Shown: in pieces, positions 1 to 7,517 of the stretch
How positions within the stretch are numbered: position 1 is the first letter of the stretch
How the letters are laid out: each line of letters starts with the position of its first letter
NCBI GenBank assembly: GCA_023399455.1
Contig: JAEWPN010000060.1
Location: forward strand, 1-20,927
Source of the DNA: Bacillota bacterium
Lineage (GTDB): Bacteria; Bacillota; Clostridia; Lachnospirales; Lachnospiraceae
Reading direction: 5' to 3'
Length of the DNA: 20,927 nucleotides
Position numbers and translations under genes: made by a program
The notes under the pieces: model-generated
Database searches by the model: none
What the model was told of the DNA's origin: nothing
Seen by the model: only the letters and a program-made list of their open reading frames with translations

Positions 1-375
1 GAGGATAAAGCGACAAGAAGAAGTACTTGTAATCGTTTCATGTATAATCCTCACTTTCATAAATAAAATGGGGCTTAGAATCGGAAAATAATGCGTACGA
101 ATCCCGCTAAAAGCACCACAAGGCAAATTATAGCATATTATATCGGCGGAGTCACTAGGGAGAAATGAAAAATATATACAAAAATCTTAAGAATTTATTA
201 CAAGAATGTAACATATACTTACTATTCACCGTTTTGCTGTTTATAATAAGAATATATGCCTATATCACCCCTGGATGAAGAAACTTTACTTGCATATTCT
301 AAGTGCGGGTTGTATTATGATAATAGTCCGGACTAGCGCAAAGCCACCGGATTTGAAAGGAGAATTGTTCCATAC
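1..375. other. Window edge and upstream region, no secure gene
   Basis: No confident gene lies here. One frame is open from base 2 to a stop at 89-91 and encodes a short hydrophobic stretch, which could be the last ~29 residues of an upstream membrane protein cut by the window edge; so short an open frame could also be chance. A 37-codon frame at 165-278 is hydrophobic but its GGGAG lies only 2 nt from the ATG. Another frame at 256-333 is open without a clear ribosome site. A TATAAT at 242-247 has only a poor -35 partner (TTACTA, 219-224). I see no terminator. The rfbD ribosome site AAAGGAG lies at 356-362. Confidence 0.3.
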
Positions 376-1230
376 ATGAAAAAAATAATAGTTACCGGCT
401 GCAACGGACAATTAGGAATTGCCATCAATAAGCAATATGAAGGAAATACGGAAATAGAACTTATCAATACGGACGTTGCACAGCTCGATATAACGAATAT
501 AGATGAAGTGATGAAACTGGTAAAAGAGGTCAAACCTTATGCGATTATCAACTGTGCGGCGTATACTAACGTAAATTCCTGTGAGACAGACGCAGATAAC
601 GCGTATCGCATTAATGCTATCGGTCCCCGCAACCTGAGCGTTGCAGCGACGGAAGCAGGAGCGAAGCTTGTTCAGGTATCCACGGATTATGTTTTCTCAG
701 GAAAAGCAGACAAGCCCTACACTGAGTTCGACCTTACGGGACCACAAGGAGTGTACGGTGCTTCTAAGCTGGCAGGAGAGAATTTTGTAAAGGAATTCGC
801 AAAGGATTACTTCATCATCCGTACTGCGTGGCTATATGGAGAAGGTAAGAATTTCGTGAAGACCATGCTGCAATTATCGGAGAAGACCGATAAGGTTACG
901 GTAGTAGGCGATCAGTTCGGTACTCCCACAAGCGCGGAGGAATTGGCAAAAGCGATTTGTTATCTGGTTCCCAGCGAAAATTACGGGCTGTTCCACGGAA
1001 CCTGTGAGGGTTATTGCCATTGGGCTGATTTCGCAAAAGAAATATTCAGGCTTGCGGGCAAGAAAACTGTAGTGGAGGAAATTACAACAGGGGAATATCA
1101 GACGGCGAATCCGACCTCTGCACCGAGGCCGGCTTATTCCATTCTGGAAAATTATATGCTCAGGCTTACGTCTGATTTTCAGTTTGCGGACTGGCATGAT
1201 GCGATTGGAAGGTATTTGAAAAGCCTTTAA
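376..1230 (+). CDS. rfbD: dTDP-4-dehydrorhamnose reductase (RmlD/RfbD)
   Basis: A 284-residue short-chain dehydrogenase of the RmlD family. It performs the last step of dTDP-L-rhamnose synthesis, the NAD(P)H-dependent reduction of dTDP-4-keto-L-rhamnose, in the cytoplasm. The sequence shows the N-terminal Rossmann motif GCNGQLG (8-14), the NCAAYTNVNSCE segment (59-70), STDYVF (102-107), the catalytic YxxxK as Y127 and K131, RTAWLYG (149-155), GDQFGTPT (178-185) and RPAYS (251-255), all in family order and at normal length. The start is the ATG 13 nt after AAAGGAG, a rather long spacing, but the Rossmann fold begins at residue 4 so no later start fits. The partner genes rmlA, rmlB and rmlC are not in the window and may lie upstream. 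The following 72 bp contain two overlapping hairpins rather than a clear terminator. Confidence 0.93.
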   Translation: MKKIIVTGCNGQLGIAINKQYEGNTEIELINTDVAQLDITNIDEVMKLVKEVKPYAIINCAAYTNVNSCETDADNAYRINAIGPRNLSVAATEAGAKLVQVSTDYVFSGKADKPYTEFDLTGPQGVYGASKLAGENFVKEFAKDYFIIRTAWLYGEGKNFVKTMLQLSEKTDKVTVVGDQFGTPTSAEELAKAICYLVPSENYGLFHGTCEGYCHWADFAKEIFRLAGKKTVVEEITTGEYQTANPTSAPRPAYSILENYMLRLTSDFQFADWHDAIGRYLKSL

Positions 1231-1249
1231 ATAAAAATTTCGGTCGAAG

Positions 1250-1280
1250 CTTCGGGCCTGTGCCCGAAGTCTTTGGACTT
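1250..1280 (+). promoter_or_regulatory. Two overlapping hairpins before the PAP2 gene
   Basis: CTTCGGGC (1250-1257) pairs with GCCCGAAG (1262-1269) around a CTGT loop. AAGTC (1267-1271) pairs with GACTT (1276-1280), sharing the AAG. The two stems are therefore mutually exclusive at their junction. There is no T-run, so this is not a standard terminator. A similar pair of hairpins precedes the GT4 gene at 15225. Role unknown. Confidence 0.4.
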
Positions 1281-1302
1281 TGAAAGGATTATGGTTATAA
1301 AA

Positions 1303-1755
1303 ATGGAATTTTTAAAAGATTTATTTTATAACCGCATTTTTATGGCATCGGTAACCGGCTGGCTGGTGGCGCAAGTGCTGAAAACGGTCATACATATGTG
1401 GTTTAATCGTAAGTTCGTGGCAGAACGCCTGATAGGAAGCGGCGGCATGCCCAGTTCCCATTCTGCGACGGTGTGCGCCCTCGTAACGGCATCGGGTTTC
1501 GAATATGGGGGAGGAAGCTTTCAGTTCGCTATTGCCGCAATCTTTGCTATCATTGTCATGTACGACGCCATGGGTGTCAGAAGAGAAACCGGTATACAGG
1601 CCAAGGTACTTAACGAAATGATGGAAATGTTCGTACATATGGGAAAAGAAATGAGTGTGGAGGACAAGCTCAAGGAGTTCGTGGGCCATACTCCCTTACA
1701 GGTATTAATGGGAGCGCTGCTTGGCATAGGAATTGCCGTATTGATGTATTTATAA
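1303..1755 (+). CDS. Divergent PAP2 family membrane protein (YuiD/DUF212-like)
   Basis: A 150-residue membrane protein of the divergent PAP2 (acid phosphatase-related) family, like B. subtilis YuiD. Visible family marks are GGMPSSHS (47-54), which corresponds to the phosphatase SxxxH region, DAMGVRRETG (88-97) and the C-terminal GHTPLQV (128-134) before a last hydrophobic helix. About four hydrophobic segments are present. The substrate is not known; a lipid phosphate such as a polyprenyl phosphate is a family-based guess. Starts at TTG 1273, ATG 1291 and ATG 1303 are in frame. I chose 1303 because MEFLKDLF matches the usual N-terminus; GAAAGG at 1282-1287 is 15 nt away from it and only 3 nt from 1291, so 1291 remains possible. 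The gene ends just before a terminator shared with the convergent regulator. Confidence 0.85.
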   Translation: MEFLKDLFYNRIFMASVTGWLVAQVLKTVIHMWFNRKFVAERLIGSGGMPSSHSATVCALVTASGFEYGGGSFQFAIAAIFAIIVMYDAMGVRRETGIQAKVLNEMMEMFVHMGKEMSVEDKLKEFVGHTPLQVLMGALLGIGIAVLMYL

Positions 1756-1763
1756 GGAAGAAT

Positions 1764-1805
1764 AATGGTAATCGCCGAGGACTCTTTGGCAGATTACCAT
1801 TTTTT
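1764..1805. terminator. Bidirectional terminator between PAP2 and AraC genes
   Basis: AATGGTAATC (1764-1773) pairs perfectly with GATTACCATT (1792-1801), followed by a run of T on the plus strand. A smaller GCC/GGC stem lies inside. The hairpin overlaps the stop codon of the minus-strand regulator (1794-1796), so it can serve both convergent genes. Confidence 0.8.
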
Positions 1806-2630
1806 ACGGTACTCCAGCGGCGTCATGTTTTCTGATTGACGGAATACCTTTATAAAATACCCGGCGTCCTGAAAGCCGGTGGCTGCGGCAATGGATTCTA
1901 CGGAATCTTCGCTGAAGCGCAGCATGGATTTCGCATGGGATATCCGCTTGGCGGTGAGGTCATGGAACAGTGTGATTCCGTATGTTTTTTTATACTCTCT
2001 GGAGAGATGGAATTTACTGATAAAAAAATGCTCGGATAGTTTTTCCAAGGTGATTTTTTCGTTATAATGCTGTTCCAAATAGGAATGTATCTGCATGAGT
2101 TTTTCAGGAATGGAATATTCGCCTTCGTGCTCCTGTCTGCTTTCCGTAAAGCAGAGAGTGATAATGTCGGTAAGGTATTTGTTGGAAATGAGCTCCATAA
2201 ACACGGACTTTGTCTGCTGCGTGCGATAAAGCAGTGTGAGAGCGTCGGTAAATGCCACGAGGTTTCTGGGACGAAACAAAAAGGAATTGCTATGACGGAT
2301 GAAATTGTCGTAATGAGCTCTCGCCTCTGCGCCGTTAAAATGTACCCACATCAGGCTCCAAGGGTCGTTAGCGCTGCTTTCGTGTGAATAGGGACGGGTG
2401 CAGTCGATCCAGACGCAGTTGCCGGCAGAAATAGGGTGCTTTTTATTTTCATAAAAGACCTCCCCGCTTCCATCCAACACTACAAAGAACAGGTAGGAAT
2501 TAAGGTTCTGTCTCTTGCTGATATGAGGCTCCAGACTTTGCAGTGTGCCCACCTCCTGCACGTGAAGATAATGCTCTTTGGCGTAAGAAGTCGGGGTTGA
2601 AATGATGCGGTTGGAAGTAGATTTTGCCAT
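1794..2630 (-). CDS. AraC-family transcriptional regulator
   Basis: A 278-residue AraC/XylS-type regulator. The first ~150 residues resemble the cupin-like effector domain (SAGNCVWIDCTRPY and WSLMWVHFNG are typical turns). The last ~100 residues hold two helix-turn-helix units: LEKLSEHFFISKFHLSREYK, then VESIAAATGFQDAGYFIKVF, ending with the family signature MTPLEYRKKW. The frame is open back to 2765, but the ATG at 2630 has GAAAGG (2641-2646) 10 nt upstream and starts at normal length, so I use it. It is transcribed away from the membrane protein at 2847, with a 14-bp palindrome and a strong divergent promoter between them. It probably controls that promoter or its own; the effector, perhaps a sugar, is unknown. 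Confidence 0.9.
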   Translation of the reverse strand: MAKSTSNRIISTPTSYAKEHYLHVQEVGTLQSLEPHISKRQNLNSYLFFVVLDGSGEVFYENKKHPISAGNCVWIDCTRPYSHESSANDPWSLMWVHFNGAEARAHYDNFIRHSNSFLFRPRNLVAFTDALTLLYRTQQTKSVFMELISNKYLTDIITLCFTESRQEHEGEYSIPEKLMQIHSYLEQHYNEKITLEKLSEHFFISKFHLSREYKKTYGITLFHDLTAKRISHAKSMLRFSEDSVESIAAATGFQDAGYFIKVFRQSENMTPLEYRKKW

Positions 2631-2675
2631 AAGTTGCTTTCCTTTCTTAATTTTGGATGTTTCACAAGGCTTAGA

Positions 2676-2689
2676 TGATGGTACCATCA
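2676..2689. promoter_or_regulatory. Perfect 14-bp palindrome, candidate operator
   Basis: TGATGGTACCATCA reads identically on both strands. It lies 46 bp upstream of the AraC start and directly before a TTGACA hexamer (2691-2696), in the divergent intergenic region. Position suggests a protein-binding site for autoregulation or for control of the divergent gene. AraC proteins more often use direct repeats, so a different regulator could bind it. Confidence 0.4.
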
Positions 2690-2774
2690 ATTGACAAGGT
2701 TTTATACGTCCTGTATGGATGAGTTTTGAACATAGAGACAGCAATATTTTACCATTATGACGCAATATTGTAGG

Positions 2775-2803
2775 TTGCCACTTGCATTATACAATAGTAT
2801 ACT
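2775..2803 (+). promoter_or_regulatory. Sigma-A type promoter for the membrane protein at 2847
   Basis: TTGCCA (2775-2780), a 17-bp spacer and TATACT (2798-2803) match the vegetative consensus at five of six bases in each hexamer. Transcription would begin near 2810, giving a ~37-nt leader before the ATG at 2847, with TGAGG (2833-2837) as ribosome site. A second TTGACA at 2691 has only a weak -10 (TATGGA). Confidence 0.65.
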
Positions 2804-2846
2804 CGCTAATGGAATAGCAAAATAACACAATGTGAGGTATTGATAT

Positions 2847-4538
2847 ATGCTTTCGGTTTGTCTGATTTTCTTGTATGTACTTCTGACAGCGTATTTGACG
2901 GGTTTTTTGGTACTGAAGGGTATCGGGCGGTTCTGTACGGGCAGAAATAGAAAGGAAGTGCCGGAGACAACCTGGCATACTCTGAAAATTGACAGCTATT
3001 GCATGGCAGGACTTGTGGCCCTTACGGTGTACGCGCAGTTTTTCAGCTTGTTTCACAAGGTGGGATTTGCAGCGAATATCCTTATTCTCTTTTTGTGTAC
3101 CGTTATTATCGCAGTTTTTCGAAGGGATCTTTTTAAAGAGCTTCTTAAGGTTAAGGAGACCGTCACGTGGAAAAAGGCGGCAGGCTGTCTGTTTTTGTTT
3201 CTGCTGTTCTCCTATGGGACCTCGAGAGGTATTATCCATTATGATACGGGGCTTTACCATGCCCAGAGCATTCGGTGGATAGAGGAATACGGTATAGTAA
3301 AGGGTTTGGGGAATCTTCACTGCAGGCTGGCTTATAACAGCTCGGCGTTCAGCCTCTCTGCACTTTTTAGCTTTTCTTTTTTGGGGATGCAATCCTACCA
3401 CTGTATGGCAGGATTTTTTGGACTTATATTAGCAAAGGTATGCGGTGAAATCGCAGAAGCCTTCCGGCGAAAACGGCTGATTCTTTCTGATTTTGCGCGG
3501 ATAGCTTGTATTTATTATCTGCTCATTATCTTCGATGAAATGGTATCTCCGGCCTCAGATTATTTCATGGTGCTTACCATTTTCTATATTGTCATCCGCT
3601 TTTTGGATTTAGCAGAGAAAAAAGAGGAATCATGGATCCCATATGGACTTTTGAGTCTTGTGGCGGTATATGCCATGAGCCTGAAGCTTTCTGCGGCACT
3701 CATTTTGCTGCTTGTGGTAAAGCCTGCGGCAATGCTCATAAAAAGCAGAAATCTTCGGGGCATCTTTTCCTTTATAGGACTTGGAACCGTTGTCATCGCG
3801 CCTTATCTGATTCGGAATGTAATAATATCAGGCTGGCTTATATATCCTTTTACCGCAGTGGATTTATTCTCTGTCGATTGGAAGATACCGAAGGGAATTG
3901 CTGATTATGACGCGAAAGAAATACAAGCGTGGGGACGTGGGATTTATGATGCGGCCAGATACGGAGCACCGATAACTTCATGGTTTCCGGAGTGGCTAAG
4001 GGGGCTTGGAGCAGTGGATAAACTGTCGGTTCTCGGGGCTGCGTTCTCGGTTCCTGTTTCGGTGGCAGCAGCACTTGTCATATGGATAAAAAGAAAAAAA
4101 GAAATGTACGACTTCCTGCTTGCGGCAGCTACGGTGAATCTATCCTTTTTGTTCTGGCTCTTTTCTGCGCCCCTCATTCGCTATGGGTGTGTCTATGTAT
4201 GGCTTGCTTCTGCTCTGACTCTTGGCGGGTTGATGCTGTATGTTGTAAAGGGAAAATACGCTTGGAGGGCGATTTATATAGCTTTGGGGCTTTTTGCGTG
4301 CTATAAGGTGTATGCCTTTGGCAGAGAGGGTGCCTCGGTCTGTGACGGCAATTATATGATAAATCAGAAGGATTATGAAAATTTTGAAATGAACGTTTAT
4401 GAAATAGACGGATTGACCTTTTTCTATCCGATTACGGGCGACAGGGCAGGCTATGCGGCGTTCCCTTCCTCCCCGGCGGAGGCTGAGATGACATTACGGG
4501 GAACAAATATAAGAGAAGGCTTTCGTTATAAAAAATAA
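2847..4538 (+). CDS. LIC_10190-like polytopic membrane protein, GT-C-like
   Basis: A 563-residue integral membrane protein with about ten or more hydrophobic helices. The loop after the first helices carries DTGLYHAQSIRWIEEYG (133-149) and GLGNLHCRLAYNSS (153-166), which I recall as the hallmark of the LIC_10190 family of uncharacterised membrane proteins found in sugar-polymer loci. An acidic residue followed by YH near the first outer loop resembles the catalytic region of GT-C glycosyltransferases that use lipid-linked donors, so a membrane glycosyltransferase role is plausible but not shown. The hydrophilic C-terminal ~80 residues may lie outside. It starts at ATG 2847 with TGAGG 9 nt upstream. 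It is divergent from the AraC regulator and is followed by the first foldback element, which separates it from fcl. Confidence 0.75.
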   Translation: MLSVCLIFLYVLLTAYLTGFLVLKGIGRFCTGRNRKEVPETTWHTLKIDSYCMAGLVALTVYAQFFSLFHKVGFAANILILFLCTVIIAVFRRDLFKELLKVKETVTWKKAAGCLFLFLLFSYGTSRGIIHYDTGLYHAQSIRWIEEYGIVKGLGNLHCRLAYNSSAFSLSALFSFSFLGMQSYHCMAGFFGLILAKVCGEIAEAFRRKRLILSDFARIACIYYLLIIFDEMVSPASDYFMVLTIFYIVIRFLDLAEKKEESWIPYGLLSLVAVYAMSLKLSAALILLLVVKPAAMLIKSRNLRGIFSFIGLGTVVIAPYLIRNVIISGWLIYPFTAVDLFSVDWKIPKGIADYDAKEIQAWGRGIYDAARYGAPITSWFPEWLRGLGAVDKLSVLGAAFSVPVSVAAALVIWIKRKKEMYDFLLAAATVNLSFLFWLFSAPLIRYGCVYVWLASALTLGGLMLYVVKGKYAWRAIYIALGLFACYKVYAFGREGASVCDGNYMINQKDYENFEMNVYEIDGLTFFYPITGDRAGYAAFPSSPAEAEMTLRGTNIREGFRYKK

Positions 4539-4565
4539 ACGATTGATAATAATTTAATAATTAAT

Positions 4566-4867
4566 AGTATAGGATTAGGGTGTCAAAAGATCCTTTTGCG
4601 AACGGCTCTAGAAAATATGCCCAAAACAAAAAGACTTCTGCGCCGAATTCAAATATATAAGAAGTTCTAGTTCTCAGTCTATCCCCGCCAAACACAACAG
4701 AAAACAAAAAACTCGCTGCGCTCAAACAGTTTTGCTTTCTGTTGTGGCACAAATATCCAGAGAAAGAACTTCTAAATATTTTCATAGGTGCAGTCGTTCT
4801 TTTTGTTTTGAGCATATTGACTCGAATATTATTAAAAAGGACTTTTTGACACTCTAATCAGTATAGG
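4566..4867 (+). mobile_element. Foldback element copy 1 with 7-8-bp flanking direct repeat
   Basis: A 287-bp imperfect palindrome (4573-4859). The outer arms GATTAGGGTGTCAAAA and its partner GACACTCTAATC close it. A second arm, 4615-4633, pairs with 4799-4817 (one mismatch). The apical stem pairs ACAACAG (4694-4700) with CTGTTGT (4739-4745) after an AAAC bulge. Blocks at 4645-4669, 4711-4734 and 4762-4800 are nearly identical in the copies at 14859 and 20470. AGTATAG(G) occurs directly on both sides (4566-4573 and 4860-4867), which looks like a target-site duplication. The lower part of its apical arm pairs poorly, so this copy is partly decayed. It encodes no transposase; a non-autonomous MITE-like element or a mobile structured-RNA gene are both possible. 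Confidence 0.8.
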
Positions 4868-4873
4868 AAAGAA

Positions 4874-5836
4874 ATGGAGAAAACAATGAATAAGACGGAC
4901 AAAATTTATGTGGCAGGACATAGAGGGCTGGTAGGCAGCGCAATCGTAAGGAACCTGCAATCCAAGGGCTATACGAATATCGTAGGAAGAACGCATAAGG
5001 AGCTGGATTTGACGGTTCAGGCGGATGTAATCGCTTTTTTTGAAGAGGAAAGACCGGACGTAGTCGTACTGGCGGCGGCCAAGGTAGGAGGAATCAATGC
5101 CAACAACACGAAGCCCGCGGAATTCGCATATGAGAATATGCAGGTGCAGTGCAACGTCATCAAATGCTGTCATGACTATAATGTAAAGAAGCTGTTGTTT
5201 TTGGGAAGCACTTGTATTTACCCCCGGCTGGCGCCTCAGCCCATACCGGAAGACGCACTTTTGACCGGACTCCTTGAGGAGACAAATGAAGCATATGCGA
5301 TTGCAAAGATAGCAGGATTGGAGATGTGCAAGTATTTTAAAATCCAGTACGGAGATGATTTTATCAGCTGCATGCCGACAAACCTTTATGGTCCGCATGA
5401 CAATTATGATTTGAAGAACTCCCATGTATTGCCGGCCATGATCCGCAAGTTCCATGAGGCTAAGGTAAATGGCACGTCTATCGTGGAACTGTGGGGAACG
5501 GGAAGTCCGCTGAGAGAGTTCTTATATGTGGACGATATGGCGGATGCTTGTGTATTTTTATTAGAAAATTACAGCGGCGAGCAGCATGTGAATATAGGAA
5601 CAGGAAAGGAAGTCAGCATCAGGGAGCTGGCGGAAACCGTTTGCCGTACGGTAGGCTTCGAAGGCGATATCGTGTGGAACAAGGACATGCCGGACGGCAC
5701 ACCAAGAAAGCTCACTAACGTGGATAAACTCCATGCTATGGGCTGGAAGCACAAAGTGGACCTGGAAGAAGGCGTAGGGCTGGCTTACGAATGGTTTAAG
5801 GAAAATATAGACAGCGCGAGAATGGATGGAAGGTAA
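4874..5836 (+). CDS. fcl: GDP-L-fucose synthase
   Basis: A 320-residue NADPH-dependent epimerase/reductase that converts GDP-4-keto-6-deoxy-D-mannose to GDP-L-fucose in the cytoplasm. It shows the Rossmann motif GHRGLVG (15-21). The catalytic set, by alignment with the E. coli enzyme at an offset of five, is S112, C114 (GSTCIYP), Y141 and K145 (YxxxK) and H184 (SHVLPAM). EFLYVDD (215-221) and a full-length C-terminus are present. Two starts fit: ATG 4874 with AGGAAAG 2 nt away, and ATG 4886 with GGAG (4876-4879) 6 nt upstream. The second gives the more usual [12 protein letters not shown]-terminus. The ribosome region for 4874 lies in the right flank of the foldback element. manC follows with no gap. 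The preceding enzyme Gmd is not in the window. Confidence 0.95.
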   Translation: MEKTMNKTDKIYVAGHRGLVGSAIVRNLQSKGYTNIVGRTHKELDLTVQADVIAFFEEERPDVVVLAAAKVGGINANNTKPAEFAYENMQVQCNVIKCCHDYNVKKLLFLGSTCIYPRLAPQPIPEDALLTGLLEETNEAYAIAKIAGLEMCKYFKIQYGDDFISCMPTNLYGPHDNYDLKNSHVLPAMIRKFHEAKVNGTSIVELWGTGSPLREFLYVDDMADACVFLLENYSGEQHVNIGTGKEVSIRELAETVCRTVGFEGDIVWNKDMPDGTPRKLTNVDKLHAMGWKHKVDLEEGVGLAYEWFKENIDSARMDGR

Positions 5837-6964
5837 ATGACGGAAGGAAACGGCAAAATGGAAAGATACGGCATAATTATGGCGGGCGGAGGCGGAACGA
5901 GATTCTGGCCCTTGAGTCGCAGGGAAGTACCGAAGCAATTGTTGAATCTCACGGGCAGGGATACGATGGTGAATGAGACCATCGACAGAATCAAAAAAAG
6001 CGTTCGGGGAGAGAATATCTATATCGTTACGAACGCTGTGCAGGCGGAACTGATGGAGAAGGTAACGGAAGGAAGGCTCGAGGCAAAGCATATTCTGTCC
6101 GAGCCTGCTGCAAGAAATACGGCGGCGTGCATCGGCTATGCCGCGGTGGAAATCCGTAAAAAGTACGGAGACGGCGTAATGTGTGTGCTGGCATCGGACC
6201 ATTACATCAAAAACGGCGCCGCATATGCGGAGGTAATGGACTATGCGATGGAGCTGGCTGAAAAGACGGACAGGCTGGTGACGATAGGAATCAAACCCAC
6301 GAATCCGGCTACCGGCTACGGCTATATTAAGTACAACAAAAAAGTGAAAGAAGTAGGTCATACGATAAGCAAGGAGAGCGGAAAGCGCATTGCCGCGTAT
6401 CCGGTAGCCGATTTCGTGGAGAAACCCAGCCTTTCTACGGCCAAGTCCTATGTGGAGCAGGGCTGTTATCTCTGGAACAGCGGAATGTTCGTATGGAAAA
6501 CCTCCGTTATATTAAAATATTTCGAAGAGCTTCTGCCGGACGTATATGAGTGTCTTTTAGAAATCGAAGAAGCCATCGGTACGGATAAGGAGAAGGAGAC
6601 CATCGAAAGAGTATACCCGACCATTCCGAAGATTTCGGTGGATTATGGAATTATGGAGAGGGCGGATAACGTAATTATGCTGGAAGGCGATTTCGGCTGG
6701 AGCGACGTTGGAAGCTGGGATGCGCTCGATACGCTGTATGATGCGGACGGAAATAATAACGTAACCTACGGAGAACAGATTCATATCGGTTCTAAAAATT
6801 GCATTGCCTATGGCAAAAATAAGTTAATTGCTACTATCGGACTGGATAATGTCATCATTGTGGAGACAGAGGATGCGATATTGGTCTGCGACAAAAACAA
6901 GGCGCAGGATGTTAAAAAAATCGTAGAGATCTTGGAAGAGCAGGGCAAGACTGAATACTTGTAA
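5837..6964 (+). CDS. manC: Mannose-1-phosphate guanylyltransferase
   Basis: A cytoplasmic nucleotidyltransferase that makes GDP-mannose from mannose-1-phosphate and GTP, the precursor for GDP-fucose. It shows the pyrophosphorylase signature GGGGTRFWPLSR with PKQ (17-34), LSEPAARNTA (88-97), DHYI (121-124), FVEKP (193-197), WNSGMF (213-218), DYGIMERA (269-276) and GDFGWSDVGSWDAL (284-297). At 375 residues it is the single-domain form without the fused phosphomannose isomerase part. ATG 5837 directly abuts the fcl stop. ATG 5858, with GAAGGA 9 nt upstream, gives the family-like MERYGIIMAGG and may be the real start. It is translationally coupled to fcl. Confidence 0.95.
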   Translation: MTEGNGKMERYGIIMAGGGGTRFWPLSRREVPKQLLNLTGRDTMVNETIDRIKKSVRGENIYIVTNAVQAELMEKVTEGRLEAKHILSEPAARNTAACIGYAAVEIRKKYGDGVMCVLASDHYIKNGAAYAEVMDYAMELAEKTDRLVTIGIKPTNPATGYGYIKYNKKVKEVGHTISKESGKRIAAYPVADFVEKPSLSTAKSYVEQGCYLWNSGMFVWKTSVILKYFEELLPDVYECLLEIEEAIGTDKEKETIERVYPTIPKISVDYGIMERADNVIMLEGDFGWSDVGSWDALDTLYDADGNNNVTYGEQIHIGSKNCIAYGKNKLIATIGLDNVIIVETEDAILVCDKNKAQDVKKIVEILEEQGKTEYL

Positions 6965-7011
6965 ACAGAGCGGTGCAGAGTACTCTTCACCATCCGCGCG
7001 ACGCTTTAAGG

Positions 7012-7062
7012 TTTACAGAAAAACCGGCATATGGTATGATGAATTTTGCAGTAAAATGCCGG
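7012..7062 (+). promoter_or_regulatory. Promoter with overlapping inverted repeat before the Spo0A-like gene
   Basis: TTTACA (7012-7017), a 17-bp spacer and TATGAT (7035-7040) match the sigma-A consensus at five of six bases each. CCGGCAT (7024-7030) and ATGCCGG (7056-7062) form a perfect 7-bp inverted repeat that brackets the -10 hexamer. A protein binding both arms would cover the start site, or the DNA could form a hairpin. I see no Spo0A box (TGTCGAA) here. Confidence 0.6.
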
Positions 7063-7123
7063 AATAAGCGGGCTTCGGTAACAATATAAGAAATTGTATA
7101 TACAATATGTGGGGAATTTTATC

Positions 7124-7507
7124 GTGGATATTGACGGATTAAGAGATGCGGAATTGATAAAACACGTAACTAAAATAATGCTCGATATGGGAGTGCCTGC
7201 ACATTTAAAGGGATACCATTACCTGCGTGCGGCAATCATCATAGCGAAAAAGGATATGGAAGTGGTCGGAAGCGTAACGAAACTTTTATATCCTGAGATT
7301 GCAAAGCAGTTCAAGACGACGGACCAGAAGGTGGAACGGGCTATTCGCAATGCAATTGAGGTATCCTGGATGAGGGGAAATCCCGAAACCTTTGAAGAAT
7401 TATTCGGTTATTCCATACTGACAGGTCAGACAAGACCTACCAACAGCGAATACATTGCGCAGATTGCAGATAAAATAAATTTGGATATGGAAAATGGTAA
7501 AATATAA
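7124..7507 (+). CDS. Stand-alone Spo0A C-terminal DNA-binding domain protein
   Basis: A 127-residue protein that is almost entirely the Spo0A C-terminal (sporulation initiation factor) DNA-binding domain. It shows GVPAHLKGYHYLR (23-35), LYPEIAKQF (55-63), the recognition-helix region VERAIRNAIEVSW (70-82) and RPTNSEYIA (104-112), all close to the Spo0A pattern. The phosphoacceptor receiver domain of full Spo0A is absent. The start is uncertain: GTG 7124 has GGGGAA (7111-7116) 7 nt upstream, while TTG 7094 would add ten residues without a good ribosome site. It has its own promoter and terminator and therefore looks monocistronic inside the polysaccharide locus. It may be a constitutive or competing DNA-binding protein at Spo0A-like sites; targets are unknown. 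Confidence 0.9.
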   Translation: MDIDGLRDAELIKHVTKIMLDMGVPAHLKGYHYLRAAIIIAKKDMEVVGSVTKLLYPEIAKQFKTTDQKVERAIRNAIEVSWMRGNPETFEELFGYSILTGQTRPTNSEYIAQIADKINLDMENGKI

Positions 7508-7517
7508 AACAAAAAGC

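Noticed and set aside
219..230. TTACTATTCACC, like one end of the GTTACTGTTCAC family
   Set aside because: No inverted partner and no flanking duplication nearby; a single 11-base resemblance is not enough.
165..278. 37-codon hydrophobic frame upstream of rfbD, possibly joined by a frameshift to the frame ending at 333
   Set aside because: Ribosome site spacing is only 2 nt, no family is recognised, and the join needs an assumed frameshift. It could be a remnant of a membrane protein but cannot be supported.
4561..4815. Minus-strand open frame across foldback copy 1, with alike frames at 14901-15191 and 20511-20783
   Set aside because: The three predicted peptides look conserved (MKIFRSSF, KQNCLSAAS), but the differences follow base pairing rather than codon positions, no ribosome site is present, and the frame lies within the palindrome arms. 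I read these as by-products of the conserved structure.
4573..4859. CRISPR array or attC-like integron cassette site
   Set aside because: The copies are single units kilobases apart, not regularly spaced repeats, and no integrase, cas gene or R/L box order is visible.
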